Shown one piece after another: positions 8,034 through 15,707 of a DNA stretch of 17,681 nt (positions within the stretch are counted from its first letter, which is position 1; the number at the start of each line of letters is the position of its first letter). The stretch is from contig DATCTT010000065.1 of NCBI GenBank assembly GCA_036567845.1, positions 1-17,681 on the forward strand, given 5' to 3'. The notes under the pieces are model-generated. The model saw nothing but the letters and a program-made list of their open reading frames with translations. It ran no database searches and was not told the DNA's origin. The DNA comes from MWAR01 sp036567845 (GTDB lineage: Bacteria > Muiribacteriota > Ozemobacteria > Ozemobacterales > Ozemobacteraceae). A program made the translations under genes and the position numbers.

Positions 8034-9008
8034 ATGTTGTCACGCTCCCCTCTCCATGGCCTTCTCCTTACCGGTGTGCTCGGCCTCGCCCTCGTCTCGC
8101 CAGCTTCCGCCCTCTCGAAAAGCGGCGCCAGTCTTCTCGAGTCGCTCCGCTCGAAAGTCGACACGAAACCCAACCAGGCGCCCGTTCCGGAATCCCCTTC
8201 GAAGCCCGTCGTGATCTTCCAGGAGCCGGCGGCCGCCCCCGAAAAGGGGTATGAGCCAGGCGCGGTGGTCCCGGAACCCGTCGACAGCGCGGAGGAGCCC
8301 GGCAAGCCCGCTCCCGAAGCGAAACCGGCGCAATCCGCCACCAAGGCTGACGACAAACAGCCGAAGACGGACATGTCGAAGCCCGAGCCGGCCCGTTCCG
8401 ATGGCCCGGGGAGCCTCCTCGGAAAACCGCCGGCCGTCCAGGCTGATCCTGCCGTTCAGACCGCCGCCCCAAACATGCAGGATGTGCTCGAAAAGCTCGA
8501 AGCACTCAGAAAGCGACTTGAGAAGGGGTCTTCCAAGAGCCGCACCCCTAAAAATCCTGCTGATGAAAAGGTGAAAACCGGGACACTGACGCTGAAAGAA
8601 CCGCCCCAAATGCCCAAAGCCCCAGCTCCGTCTGCGCCAGCAACCTTGGAAACTCCGTCCGAGACGACGGACGCCCCAATCGTTCAGGAAACACGCCCGG
8701 CTGACGGCTCGGCCCGCCAGTTCGGTGAACTCACCGATGCCGAGCTGATCCAGTATGCCCACGAGCATGTCTGGAGCTCTGAAAAGTCCCGGAAGCACAA
8801 TCCTCCCGTGACGCCCCCGACCACGAAGGCGAAGAAAAAGAAGAAGGATGCGAAGGAAGACAAGACGCCCGTCAAGGCCAGCCCCAAGAAACCTGCCGTG
8901 ACGGGAAAGGCCGCGACAGGCTCGGCGAAAGCCCCGGCAAGCCCCAAGAAGGCGAATACCGGTTCCGCCAAAGCCCCGTCGGTCGTTGTTCAGAAAGCGG
9001 TCAGATAA
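8034..9008 (+). CDS. Exported Pro/Ala/Lys-rich low-complexity protein
   Basis: A 324-residue protein. I start it at the third of three in-frame ATGs because AAAGGA (8022-8027) sits six bases before it and the signal peptide (residues 1-26, SPASALS) is then of normal length. Most of the chain is low-complexity Pro/Ala/Glu/Lys sequence with a short possible coiled coil (MQDVLEKLEALRKRLEKG, about residues 149-166). The one conserved-looking patch is FGELTDAELIQYAHEHVW near residues 230-247. The last about 80 residues form a strongly basic tail with a Lys run (KAKKKKKDAK) and repeated KAP, SPKK and TGSAK units, like a histone-H1-type tail. No enzymatic motif is seen. The gene lies 75 bases after rlpA and likely shares its transcript, hinting at an envelope role such as binding anionic wall or lipid polymers, which is inference. 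Confidence 0.75.
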   Translation: MLSRSPLHGLLLTGVLGLALVSPASALSKSGASLLESLRSKVDTKPNQAPVPESPSKPVVIFQEPAAAPEKGYEPGAVVPEPVDSAEEPGKPAPEAKPAQSATKADDKQPKTDMSKPEPARSDGPGSLLGKPPAVQADPAVQTAAPNMQDVLEKLEALRKRLEKGSSKSRTPKNPADEKVKTGTLTLKEPPQMPKAPAPSAPATLETPSETTDAPIVQETRPADGSARQFGELTDAELIQYAHEHVWSSEKSRKHNPPVTPPTTKAKKKKKDAKEDKTPVKASPKKPAVTGKAATGSAKAPASPKKANTGSAKAPSVVVQKAVR

Positions 9009-9034
9009 ACCACGACGCAGCGATCCGGTACCAT

Positions 9035-9079
9035 AAAAAAATCCGGGGGCGGGTTTCCAGAGATGGAGCCCGCCCCCGG
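9035..9079 (-). terminator. Intrinsic terminator between convergent genes
   Basis: An 11-bp perfect stem (9043-9053 with 9069-9079) with a 15-base loop. Read on the minus strand it is followed by seven U residues (9035-9041), a textbook terminator for the TPR gene. On the plus strand the tail is only TTCTTT, so it may also serve, more weakly, the gene ending at 9008. Confidence 0.88.
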
Positions 9080-9100
9080 TTCTTTCAGGGGAACGTCAGA

Positions 9101-10051
9101 TCACTTTTTCAGCGCCGCGAGCCGGCTGATAACCTCGGGGTTGTTTGGATCGAGGCGGAGAGCCTCGGTCAGAATCGCCTCGAGCTCCTTCCCCTTCTTG
9201 GGGTCCTTGGCGAGCTCGTTCGCGATCTCAAGGCGGATCTGCACATGGATCGGGTCGAAGGTGACCGGCACATTCTCTTCGCGCAGCAGGGCGGCGGCCT
9301 TGGTTTCATCCATCTCTTTCACGAGGCCGGGGGCCTGGGAGCGAATGTAGTCGATCTGGCGCAGGGCCGTCTTCTCGTCGGGATCGAGCCGGCGGGAGAG
9401 CAGGTAACAAGCGAGGCCGGCCCGGAAGTTGCGCCGGTCGACGAAGAGATACCCGATCCCGCGGAGCGCGGCGGCGAAATCGACGGGATTGTCGGCCAGT
9501 TCGAGCGCCTTGAGATACGTGACGAAAATCTGGGCCGTCTCGATGGGGCTTTTCTGATGATGCAGCATGAACCCGCGCTCGACGTGGAACGCCGCCCGGA
9601 CCGGATCCCAGAAGATGGCCTTCTGGAGCAGATCGAGCGCCTCGTCCGGCTTGCCTTCCTGGAAGCTGATCATGGCCTGGAAATAGTAGCCGTCGGCGAT
9701 CGGCTGCTGGGTCCAGTTCACCTGGACGTTCCCGCGGCCCTGCTTTTTCAGCTGGTGCTCATACAGCTTTTTGCCCATCAGGCTCGAAAAGCTGCGCGTC
9801 TCGGTGGTTGGGGTGTCGACGAGCTTCTCGCTGCCAAACGTCATGTCCTTCGCCACGGCGCGAGCTTCGGCGTAGTTGCCGCCTTTGATCCGCTCCATGA
9901 CGGTGATCATCATCTGGTTCGAGAGGACGATCGGGTTGACGGGCTGGGAAGCCGAGGCCGGGGCCGGCGTTTTCGAGGGCGGCGCGGCATGCAGGGCGGA
10001 GCACGCGGCGCAGGCCGCGGCGACGATCAGAAAACGAAGTTCTTGGCGCAT
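9101..10051 (-). CDS. Exported TPR-repeat protein
   Basis: A 316-residue protein. The start is chosen as the ATG directly before the signal peptide, nine bases after AAAGGA, and it lies downstream of the mapped promoter; upstream in-frame starts would lie at or before the -10 box. Residues 1-22 form a Sec signal peptide (cleavage around LHA-AP), although Cys14 or Cys17 could instead be lipidated. Residues about 120-235 hold TPR-like helix pairs (IADGYYFQAMISFQEGKPDEALDLL, ALRGIGYLFVDRRNFRAGLACYLLSRRLDP). The C-terminal residues about 280-316 form another (LEAILTEALRLDPNNPEVIS). TPRs are protein-protein scaffolds, so the likely role is as an adaptor in the periplasm. No partner is visible, and it is transcribed divergently from the 10314-12711 unit. 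Confidence 0.85.
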   Translation of the reverse strand: MRQELRFLIVAAACAACSALHAAPPSKTPAPASASQPVNPIVLSNQMMITVMERIKGGNYAEARAVAKDMTFGSEKLVDTPTTETRSFSSLMGKKLYEHQLKKQGRGNVQVNWTQQPIADGYYFQAMISFQEGKPDEALDLLQKAIFWDPVRAAFHVERGFMLHHQKSPIETAQIFVTYLKALELADNPVDFAAALRGIGYLFVDRRNFRAGLACYLLSRRLDPDEKTALRQIDYIRSQAPGLVKEMDETKAAALLREENVPVTFDPIHVQIRLEIANELAKDPKKGKELEAILTEALRLDPNNPEVISRLAALKK

Positions 10052-10085
10052 CTGTGCGGATCCTTTCATCGGTCGGTAGGCCCGA

Positions 10086-10114
10086 ATCATACCCCCCGCC
10101 TTCCCACAATGCAA
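10086..10114 (-). promoter_or_regulatory. Sigma70-type promoter of the TPR gene
   Basis: On the minus strand, -35 TTGCAT (10109-10114), a 17-base spacer and -10 TATGAT (10086-10091). The expected transcription start is near 10079, leaving a leader of about 28 bases with the AAAGGA ribosome binding site before the ATG at 10051. Confidence 0.75.
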
Positions 10115-10257
10115 GTGCTCACACGTCGTGAATCGCCGCCTCACGGGCACACCCATGCGTGAAATTTCCGGCATCCGAGATGACGAAATTTCGCCATTCC
10201 GACTCCTCGTTTCCCGAGATGGAGCCCCCCAAGCTCACTCCATGGACGGCATGGTTA

Positions 10258-10287
10258 TTGCTTCCTTCAGGCCATATCGATCAGAAT
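10258..10287 (+). promoter_or_regulatory. Possible promoter of the 10314-12711 unit
   Basis: TTGCTT (10258-10263), an 18-base spacer and CAGAAT (10282-10287), followed by AGGAGG and the start codon at 10314. The match to sigma70 consensus is partial (3 of 6 and 4 of 6), so this is the best candidate rather than a firm call. Confidence 0.35.
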
Positions 10288-10313
10288 TCTGTCCGGAGTT
10301 GAGGAGGATGCGC

Positions 10314-11351
10314 ATGTTCCGACGACTGTCCGCCATCATGGCGATCGCCCTGTTCGTCGCCGCCCCGGTGTCCGCGTTCGATCGCGACGCCATGAAAACC
10401 GCTCTCGACGAGCTTTCCCAAGGCATCGCCCAGTCCGCCTACACGATGAACGAGACGGATGCCGCCTCCCGCGAGGCCTTCAACACCGTCGCAGCCCAGA
10501 CCGAGCGCCGGGAACAGGCGCTGCGCAGCATGATCGGCGGAATCGAATCCGCAGATGACCTGCGCACGGCCCTCGAAGCCGCCCGTGACTTTTCCTCCGG
10601 GAAGGGCGCTCTCGAAGCCCAGACGACCGGCGTGGCCCTCCAGATGCTCAAGGAGCGCGCGGCGTTCCTGAACGTGGCGGATTTCACCACCGATGCCGAG
10701 TTGCAGCGCGCCGCCACCGAAGTCGCGTCGGCCGAGATCGACCGCGCAGCCGCTTCCGGCCAGCTGCTCTCTTCCCGCCAGCGCGGCCTTGTCGTTATCC
10801 AGATGCCGATCGTCGAAGCCGTGATCTCGGTCGACGACAACAAGGAAAACCGGCGCATCGACCATCTGAAGGAGATCTTCAGCCGCCACGAGTGCAAGGT
10901 GATGGCCTCCCACGTCGATGAGAGCGGTGACAAGCCGATGACCAACTTCTACGTGTCAGGCCGCAAATATGTCATCGAGGCACTGATGCGCAACTACAAG
11001 GGCGTCACCGTGGCGAACGATCTGAAGGCAATTCTGGTGCTCACGACCGGCGGCTTCTGGGGCAAGAAGAGTATCGAAGTCGTCGTCGAGCCCAAGCGTG
11101 ACGCGGCCGAGAAGGGCTCGCTGGCCTGGTATCAGGCGGTTCTCGAAAAGGACCCCTACACATGGATGGCCGAGAACGATTACGGCAAGCTCTCGACGAT
11201 GGGCAAGGTCGAGACGGTCGGGGGCGAGCAGAAGCTGCTCCTGAAGAACGCCAAGATGGACATGTGGGTCGTTCCGGCTGGCGGAACCCGCCGCGATGCG
11301 ATCTACGTCAACAGCAGCGAGTACGGCGACCTGTATGTGGCCGCTCACTGA
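10314..11351 (+). CDS. Exported protein of unknown function
   Basis: A 345-residue protein. The start is the ATG six bases after AGGAGG (10302-10307); the other in-frame ATG at 10308 abuts the Shine-Dalgarno with no spacing. Residues 1-21 form a signal peptide (cleavage VSA-FD). Residues about 22-150 are predicted helical and Ala/Glu-rich, likely coiled coil. Residues about 155-265 look like a mixed alpha/beta domain (RGLVVIQMPIVEAVISVD, CKVMASHVDES, NFYVSGRKYVIEAL, AILVLTTGGFWG), and residues about 265-345 form a beta-rich end (VEVVVEP-type strands, KMDMWVVPAGG, YVNSSEYGDLYVA). I recognise no family. It is followed after 31 bases by the TPR/coiled-coil gene, and the two are probably co-expressed and may act together. 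Confidence 0.8.
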   Translation: MFRRLSAIMAIALFVAAPVSAFDRDAMKTALDELSQGIAQSAYTMNETDAASREAFNTVAAQTERREQALRSMIGGIESADDLRTALEAARDFSSGKGALEAQTTGVALQMLKERAAFLNVADFTTDAELQRAATEVASAEIDRAAASGQLLSSRQRGLVVIQMPIVEAVISVDDNKENRRIDHLKEIFSRHECKVMASHVDESGDKPMTNFYVSGRKYVIEALMRNYKGVTVANDLKAILVLTTGGFWGKKSIEVVVEPKRDAAEKGSLAWYQAVLEKDPYTWMAENDYGKLSTMGKVETVGGEQKLLLKNAKMDMWVVPAGGTRRDAIYVNSSEYGDLYVAAH

Positions 11352-11382
11352 GCCCAGGCAGCGAGAAAGAGAGGAATTCACG

Positions 11383-12711
11383 ATGAAGAACGTCAAGAAC
11401 CTGGTCCTGAATGTCCTGGCTGCCGGCTGTCTGATGATCCCCCTCAACGCCTTTGCAGCCGAGCCGGCCGACATCGAGGCGCTCGAAAAGACGCTGATCC
11501 AGAAGGAAACCGAGCTGCTCGAGCCGGAACTCAAGCTCGACAAGCTGTTCATCGAGCGCAGCAAGCTCGACGGCTTCGGCGGCATCTTCCAGGGCAGCAA
11601 GAAGAAGGCGATCGAGAAGCAGATCGACGAGACGAGCGCGACTATCAAGACCATGTATGGCGAGATGGTCGCCCTGCAGAAACAGGTGCAGGAGATGGTA
11701 TATAACGTCGCCTATTCTTTCGAGAAGAAGGGCGAGTATCGCAAGGCCATCGAGTATTACCTCAAGATCGACCGCCAGGACGACAACGTCAAGTCGCGCC
11801 TTGCCGCGTGCTTCAAGGCTCTGAAGGAGTATCAGCAGGCAATCCAGTGGCTGCTGCGCATGTCACGGACTGACGCCACCCTGCTCGAGGTGGCCGACTG
11901 CTACCGCCTCGACGACCGGATGAAGGATGCGATCTACTGGCTGTTCCAGATCGTCGAGCCCATCGACGGGAACGCGGCCGAGCTCACCGCCCTCACTCAG
12001 CTCGAGTCCTGGAACTACCCCCAGAAGGCGGCCGACTACCCCGACTTCAACCAGCGGCTTTCGGATGTCTACCTGTCGAAGGCCGTCCTGAACGTGCAGG
12101 CCGACTACACCACCGCCAAGGCCGACTACACAAAGGCCGTCACGCTCCTTGCCGGCAACGGCGATCAGAAGGCGGCCAGCCTCGGTATCGTCACCCGGAC
12201 CCAAGGCCAGTATCAGGCTGCGCTGGACATGCTCTCGCAGCAGCGGGAAGCGGCGGAGCGCAACTACGAGAACAAGCTGCGCGAGGCCCGGAGCGAGTAT
12301 GACGACGCCCAGTACCGGTACCGCCGGGCGCAGGACGACGCCGACCGCGAGTACAACAACCGCCTCGACCACACCCGCCGCCAAGTGGAGCGCGCCGAAG
12401 CCGAACTGCGCACCGCCGAGGCCCAGAACCCCCAGGTGCCCGAACAGGTCGCCCAGGCCCGCCAGCGGGTCGACCAGGCCCGCCGCGAGTATGATCACCT
12501 GCGCAACAACCGGATGTGGTTCATCGACGATTACGTCGCACCCTACAAGCGCGAGATGGAACGGGCGCAGGACAAGTATGAAGACATCATGCGCCGTCGG
12601 ACTGAGATCATCGAAAATTATATCGCTCCATATAAACGCCAGGTCGAGGCAACCCGCAAGCGGCTCGACACCATCACCAACCTCCACCAGGCCACCTACG
12701 GTCTCCAGTAA
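11383..12711 (+). CDS. Exported TPR and coiled-coil protein
   Basis: A 442-residue protein. The ATG follows AGAGG (11370-11374) at eight bases. Residues 1-25 form a signal peptide ending NAFA-AEP; LAAGC at residues 12-16 could be read as a lipobox, but the hydrophobic stretch continues past it, so ordinary cleavage is more likely. Residues about 28-105 form a coiled coil, about 108-200 hold TPR-like repeats (NVAYSFEKKGEYRKAIEYYLKI, RLAACFKALKEYQQAIQWLLRM, EVADCYRLDDRMKDAIYWLFQI), and about 240-265 another repeat. Residues about 275-437 are a long Arg/Glu/Gln-rich coiled coil that includes two copies of Y-[VI]-A-P-Y-K-R at residues 384 and 413. This looks like a periplasmic scaffold. No enzyme motif is present. 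It is the second gene of a two-gene unit that ends in a strong terminator. Confidence 0.85.
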   Translation: MKNVKNLVLNVLAAGCLMIPLNAFAAEPADIEALEKTLIQKETELLEPELKLDKLFIERSKLDGFGGIFQGSKKKAIEKQIDETSATIKTMYGEMVALQKQVQEMVYNVAYSFEKKGEYRKAIEYYLKIDRQDDNVKSRLAACFKALKEYQQAIQWLLRMSRTDATLLEVADCYRLDDRMKDAIYWLFQIVEPIDGNAAELTALTQLESWNYPQKAADYPDFNQRLSDVYLSKAVLNVQADYTTAKADYTKAVTLLAGNGDQKAASLGIVTRTQGQYQAALDMLSQQREAAERNYENKLREARSEYDDAQYRYRRAQDDADREYNNRLDHTRRQVERAEAELRTAEAQNPQVPEQVAQARQRVDQARREYDHLRNNRMWFIDDYVAPYKREMERAQDKYEDIMRRRTEIIENYIAPYKRQVEATRKRLDTITNLHQATYGLQ

Positions 12712-12730
12712 TACCGCACAGCCCTCTCCA

Positions 12731-12762
12731 ACACCCCGGCACACCGCCGGGGTGTTTCATTT
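12731..12762 (+). terminator. Intrinsic terminator of the 10314-12711 unit
   Basis: ACACCCCGGC (12731-12740), a five-base loop, and GCCGGGGTGT (12746-12755) make a perfect 10-bp stem, followed by TTCATTTC. It lies 19 bases after the stop codon. Confidence 0.85.
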
Positions 12763-12808
12763 CAGGAGCGAAATTCGAAAACAGCGTCCCTACAGAACAG
12801 AGATCCTC

Positions 12809-12882
12809 CGTTGAAAAAATCAAAATTTTCAGGACTGTGGCGAGGAAAACGTTCATCAAAGAGCACACGATGAACACAGAGG
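12809..12882 (+). repeat. Dispersed intergenic repeat, copy A
   Basis: About 74 bases that match a second stretch at 17263-17338 in the same orientation. The shared core reads CGTTGAAAAAA, TCA-AATTTCAGGA, GGCGAGGAAAACG, TCATC, AGAGCACA, and GATGAACACAGAGG, with a few substitutions and short indels. It lies outside genes and has no credible coding potential. Confidence 0.85.
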
Positions 12883-12959
12883 TCTCACAGAGATTTCTAT
12901 GTTCCTCCGTGAAACCTCTGTGTCTCTGCGGTGAACCGTTCCTTTCCTTCCGTGCTCTT
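12859..12959. repeat. Imperfect inverted repeat (CACAGAGG / CCTCTGTG type)
   Basis: The outer arms AAGAGCAC (12859-12866) and GTGCTCTT (12952-12959), and the inner arms ACACAGAGGT (12874-12883) and ACCTCTGTGT (12914-12923), are exact complements. The inner arms close a 30-base loop. It could fold as a branched hairpin in RNA or single-stranded DNA. It overlaps the end of repeat copy A. The sequence style (CTCTGTGTCTCTGCGGTGAA) resembles an intergenic phrase that I recall from many bacterial genomes; this is recollection, not a search result. Confidence 0.75.
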
Positions 12960-12985
12960 GTGGTGAACCTCGAATATCTGCCGGG

Positions 12986-13014
12986 TTGTACATCGGGGCG
13001 GATTGTGATACATC
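12986..13014 (+). promoter_or_regulatory. Weak candidate promoter of the amidotransferase-carbamoyltransferase-radical SAM unit
   Basis: TTGTAC (12986-12991), 17 bases, then TACATC (13009-13014), 43 bases before the start codon. Only the TTG and part of the -10 match consensus. It is listed because the unit follows a strong terminator and a 300-base gap, so a promoter must lie nearby. Confidence 0.25.
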
Positions 13015-13057
13015 TTTGAGAAATTCGATCGAACGTTCATCACCAAGTGGGGATCAT

Positions 13058-13948
13058 ATGCACGGAAACGGAATCAGAAGCACAGGAGGCGGGCTCCTCA
13101 AGGTCTTCGCGCTGCTGCTCGTCGCGGCCTTTTTCTGTGGTCAGGATCCGGTCGGGGTCGCCTCATCGGGAACGGGCGGCGGCGAACTGCGCCCCATCAT
13201 CGGCCTGCTCATGATAGACCCGGCCCGGGCTTCGGGCTCGGCAACCACCGGGGTTCCGGACCGCCTCCGGCCGTATCGCGATGCTGTCGCAAGCTGGGGG
13301 GCCATCGTCGTTTCCCTTGCACTGACCGATCCTGCCACGGTCTCCGCGAAACTTCTCGCCGGTATCGATGGGCTGCTGGTGCCGGGCGGGGACGACATCG
13401 ACCCGATGCTGTATGGCGAGCGGCCTCACCCCAATCTCGAAAAGGTGAACCGCGCCTTCGACGAGTTCGAACTGGCCGCCCTGAAGAGCGCGGCCGACCG
13501 GGGTATTCCGGTTCTCGGGATCTGCCGCGGCCATCAGCTCATGAACGTGTTCCGCGGCGGCACCCTGTGGCAGGACATCCCCAGCATGGCTGCCTCGGGG
13601 AGTCGGCTAGCCCACCGCATCCGGGTCGACGGCCAATCGGCGCCGTGTTCGCACACGGTCGGAATCGAGCCCGAGACGTTGCTCGGCGACCTCCTAGCCT
13701 CACCAACGGTTGGGGTGAACTCGTATCACCACCAAGCCGTGAAAGAGCCGGGCCGCGACCTGCGCGTCACAGCAACATCCCCCGACGGGCTCGTCGAGGC
13801 GCTCGAGTCCACGACCGGCCCGTTCTTCGTCGGGGTCCAGTTTCATCCCGAAAAGATGCTGCCGGAGCGGGCCGAGTTCGGCCGCCTGTTCGAGGCGTTC
13901 GTCGATGCCTCCCGCCGGTATCGGATGATGTCTAAGGATATAAAATAA
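13058..13948 (+). CDS. Class I glutamine amidotransferase-like hydrolase with signal peptide (PuuD/peptidase C26 type)
   Basis: A 296-residue protein. Catalytic features of the C26 gamma-glutamyl hydrolase / PuuD family are complete: the oxyanion region GLLVPGGDDIDPMLYG (residues 106-120), nucleophile Cys156 in VLGICRGHQLMNV, VNSYHHQAV (220-228), and the His263/Glu265 pair in GVQFHPEKM. Relatives hydrolyse gamma-glutamyl bonds, for example gamma-glutamyl-GABA in putrescine breakdown. Unlike PuuD, which is cytoplasmic, the mature domain here follows a hydrophobic segment (residues 13-27, KVFALLLVAAFFCGQ) and a Gly/Ser-rich stretch, so it appears exported, possibly as a lipoprotein through Cys27. 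The ATG follows GTGGGGAT with tight spacing. It sits 28 bases before the carbamoyltransferase gene. The substrate is not known. Confidence 0.85.
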   Translation: MHGNGIRSTGGGLLKVFALLLVAAFFCGQDPVGVASSGTGGGELRPIIGLLMIDPARASGSATTGVPDRLRPYRDAVASWGAIVVSLALTDPATVSAKLLAGIDGLLVPGGDDIDPMLYGERPHPNLEKVNRAFDEFELAALKSAADRGIPVLGICRGHQLMNVFRGGTLWQDIPSMAASGSRLAHRIRVDGQSAPCSHTVGIEPETLLGDLLASPTVGVNSYHHQAVKEPGRDLRVTATSPDGLVEALESTTGPFFVGVQFHPEKMLPERAEFGRLFEAFVDASRRYRMMSKDIK

Positions 13949-13976
13949 AATATATCACTTCGAAGGAGAGCATCAC

Positions 13977-15707
13977 ATGGGAACGATCATCCTCGGCGTC
14001 AACTCGGCCTATCACGAGTCTTCGGTCTGTCTGCTTCGCAACGGGGTGATCGTCAGTGCCGTCGAGGAGGAGCGGTTCAACCGGGTCAAGCATGCCAAGT
14101 GCGCCCGCGTCGACAATCCCGACGTGCTGCCCGACAAAGCGCTTGAATGGACGCTGCGCCATGCCGGAATCACGGCCGATCAGGTCGATCATATTGCGTT
14201 TTCCTTCGACCCCGAGGCCCGGCTCGTGGCCAACAGCAATCTCAACACGACGGGCATTCCGGCCGGCGACTACGGCACACCGGAAGGCGAAGCCACGTTC
14301 CATCGGCATCTCCACCTGGCGGCGGACGAGCTGAAACGCCGGTTCCCCCGTGCGCAGTTCCACTTCCTGCCCCATCACATCTGCCATGCCGGCAGCGCTT
14401 TCTACCCCTCGAAACACGAAAAGGCCGCCGTCCTGACGATCGACGGGATCGGCGAGTTCACGACCACCTGGCTGGGCATCGGCGATGGGAACAAGCTGAC
14501 GCCGGTCCTCGAGGTCCCGTATCCCAACTCGCTCGGCTTCGTCTGGGAGAAGATGTCGGAGCATCTCGGGTTCGACATTTACGGCGGCCCTGGCAAGCTG
14601 ATGGGCTACGCCTGCATTTCTGACCCGGTCGGCGAGGATACTGGCGTCGATTATGCCGAGCGGTTCCGGAAGGTGATCAGGCTGACGGATGATGGGTTCA
14701 CCGTCGACAACACGATCATGAAGTTCCGCACCCCGGACTTCAGTGGTATCGAGAAGCTGTTCGGACCGCGCCGGCGCGCGATTGTCGACCGGTTCGAGGA
14801 AGCGAGCATCGCGGCCGGCCTCCAGACCGTCACCGAGGAGGTGTTCGTCCACCTCGCCAAGCTGCTCCACAAGAAGACCGGTCTCGACACGTTGTGCATG
14901 GCCGGCGGTGTGGCGCTCAACTGCGTCGCGAACGCCCGGATCCTCGCCGAGACGCCGATCCGGCACCTGCACGTTCAGCCGGCCGCGAATGATGCCGGCA
15001 CGGCGGTCGGGGCGGCATGCCATCTGTGGTGTCATATTCTTGGGAATACAAAACGTCCGGTGCTCGAGCACACGTATCTCGGCCCCGAGTATTCGGAGCA
15101 GGAAATCAAGACGGCGCTCGATGCAGCCGGTCTCGTGGGCGAGAAGTGCGACGACCTGCCGGCCCGCGTGGCCCGGATGGTCTACGACGGCGGCGTCGTC
15201 GCCTGGTTCCAGGGGCGGCTCGAGTTTGGGCCGCGCGCCTTGGGGAATCGCTCGATCCTGGCCGATCCGAGCCGTTTCGACATCCGCAGCCGTCTGAATG
15301 CGAAGGTGAAGGAGCGGGAGAGTTTCCGCCCCTTCGCCCCGAGCGTCCTCGCCGAGGATGTCTGGCGGCATCTGCGGGTGCCGGCGGATCTCGACGCGGC
15401 GGAGTACATGCTGCTCGCGCTGCCCGTCAAGGAGCCGCGGGACGGCCAGCGCATTCCGGCTGTCGTCCAGGAGAACGGGATCACCCGCGTCGCGACTTCG
15501 CGGGCGCATGTGGTTCGGCCCGAGGTCAACCCGATCTATGCGCGGCTGCTCCAGGAGATGAAGAGTCTTTCGGGGCTCGGGATGATCCTGAACACCTCGT
15601 TCAACATCAGTGAGCCGATCGTGTGTTCCCCGGCTGATGCCATCGGGTGCTTCAAGCGGTCGAAGATGGATGCGCTCGCCATCGGGCCGTTCCTGGTCAA
15701 ACGGTGA
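13977..15707 (+). CDS. Carbamoyltransferase, NodU/CmcH/TobZ family
   Basis: A 576-residue protein of normal family length. The ATG is eight bases after AAGGAG (13963-13968). The N-terminal Kae1-like domain is intact: GVNSAYHESSVCLL (7-20), EEERFNRVKHAK (30-41), the metal-site H133-x3-H137, Asp156 (LTIDGIGE), GPGKLMGYA, MAGGVALNCVAN (308-319) and Asp339 (AANDAG). These match in type and largely in spacing the His, His, Asp, Asp metal ligands reported for TobZ. The C-terminal domain carries EFGPRALGNRSILADP (416-431), ESFRPFAPSVL (448-458) and ILNTSFNISEPIV (537-549). Family members use carbamoyl phosphate and ATP, through a carbamoyl-adenylate, to carbamoylate a hydroxyl of a sugar, antibiotic or lipooligosaccharide. 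No biosynthetic cluster surrounds it, so the acceptor is unknown. The stop overlaps the next gene's start. Confidence 0.93.
   Translation: MGTIILGVNSAYHESSVCLLRNGVIVSAVEEERFNRVKHAKCARVDNPDVLPDKALEWTLRHAGITADQVDHIAFSFDPEARLVANSNLNTTGIPAGDYGTPEGEATFHRHLHLAADELKRRFPRAQFHFLPHHICHAGSAFYPSKHEKAAVLTIDGIGEFTTTWLGIGDGNKLTPVLEVPYPNSLGFVWEKMSEHLGFDIYGGPGKLMGYACISDPVGEDTGVDYAERFRKVIRLTDDGFTVDNTIMKFRTPDFSGIEKLFGPRRRAIVDRFEEASIAAGLQTVTEEVFVHLAKLLHKKTGLDTLCMAGGVALNCVANARILAETPIRHLHVQPAANDAGTAVGAACHLWCHILGNTKRPVLEHTYLGPEYSEQEIKTALDAAGLVGEKCDDLPARVARMVYDGGVVAWFQGRLEFGPRALGNRSILADPSRFDIRSRLNAKVKERESFRPFAPSVLAEDVWRHLRVPADLDAAEYMLLALPVKEPRDGQRIPAVVQENGITRVATSRAHVVRPEVNPIYARLLQEMKSLSGLGMILNTSFNISEPIVCSPADAIGCFKRSKMDALAIGPFLVKR

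Noticed and set aside
13937..13959. AT-rich patch resembling a -10 region just before the carbamoyltransferase gene
   Set aside because: No -35 element lies 16-18 bases upstream, and the gap of 28 bases fits co-transcription. An internal promoter is possible but not supported.
13932..15509. Minus-strand open frame of 525 codons opposite the carbamoyltransferase
   Set aside because: The plus strand carries every catalytic motif of the NodU family; the minus frame has no recognisable domain or ribosome binding site.
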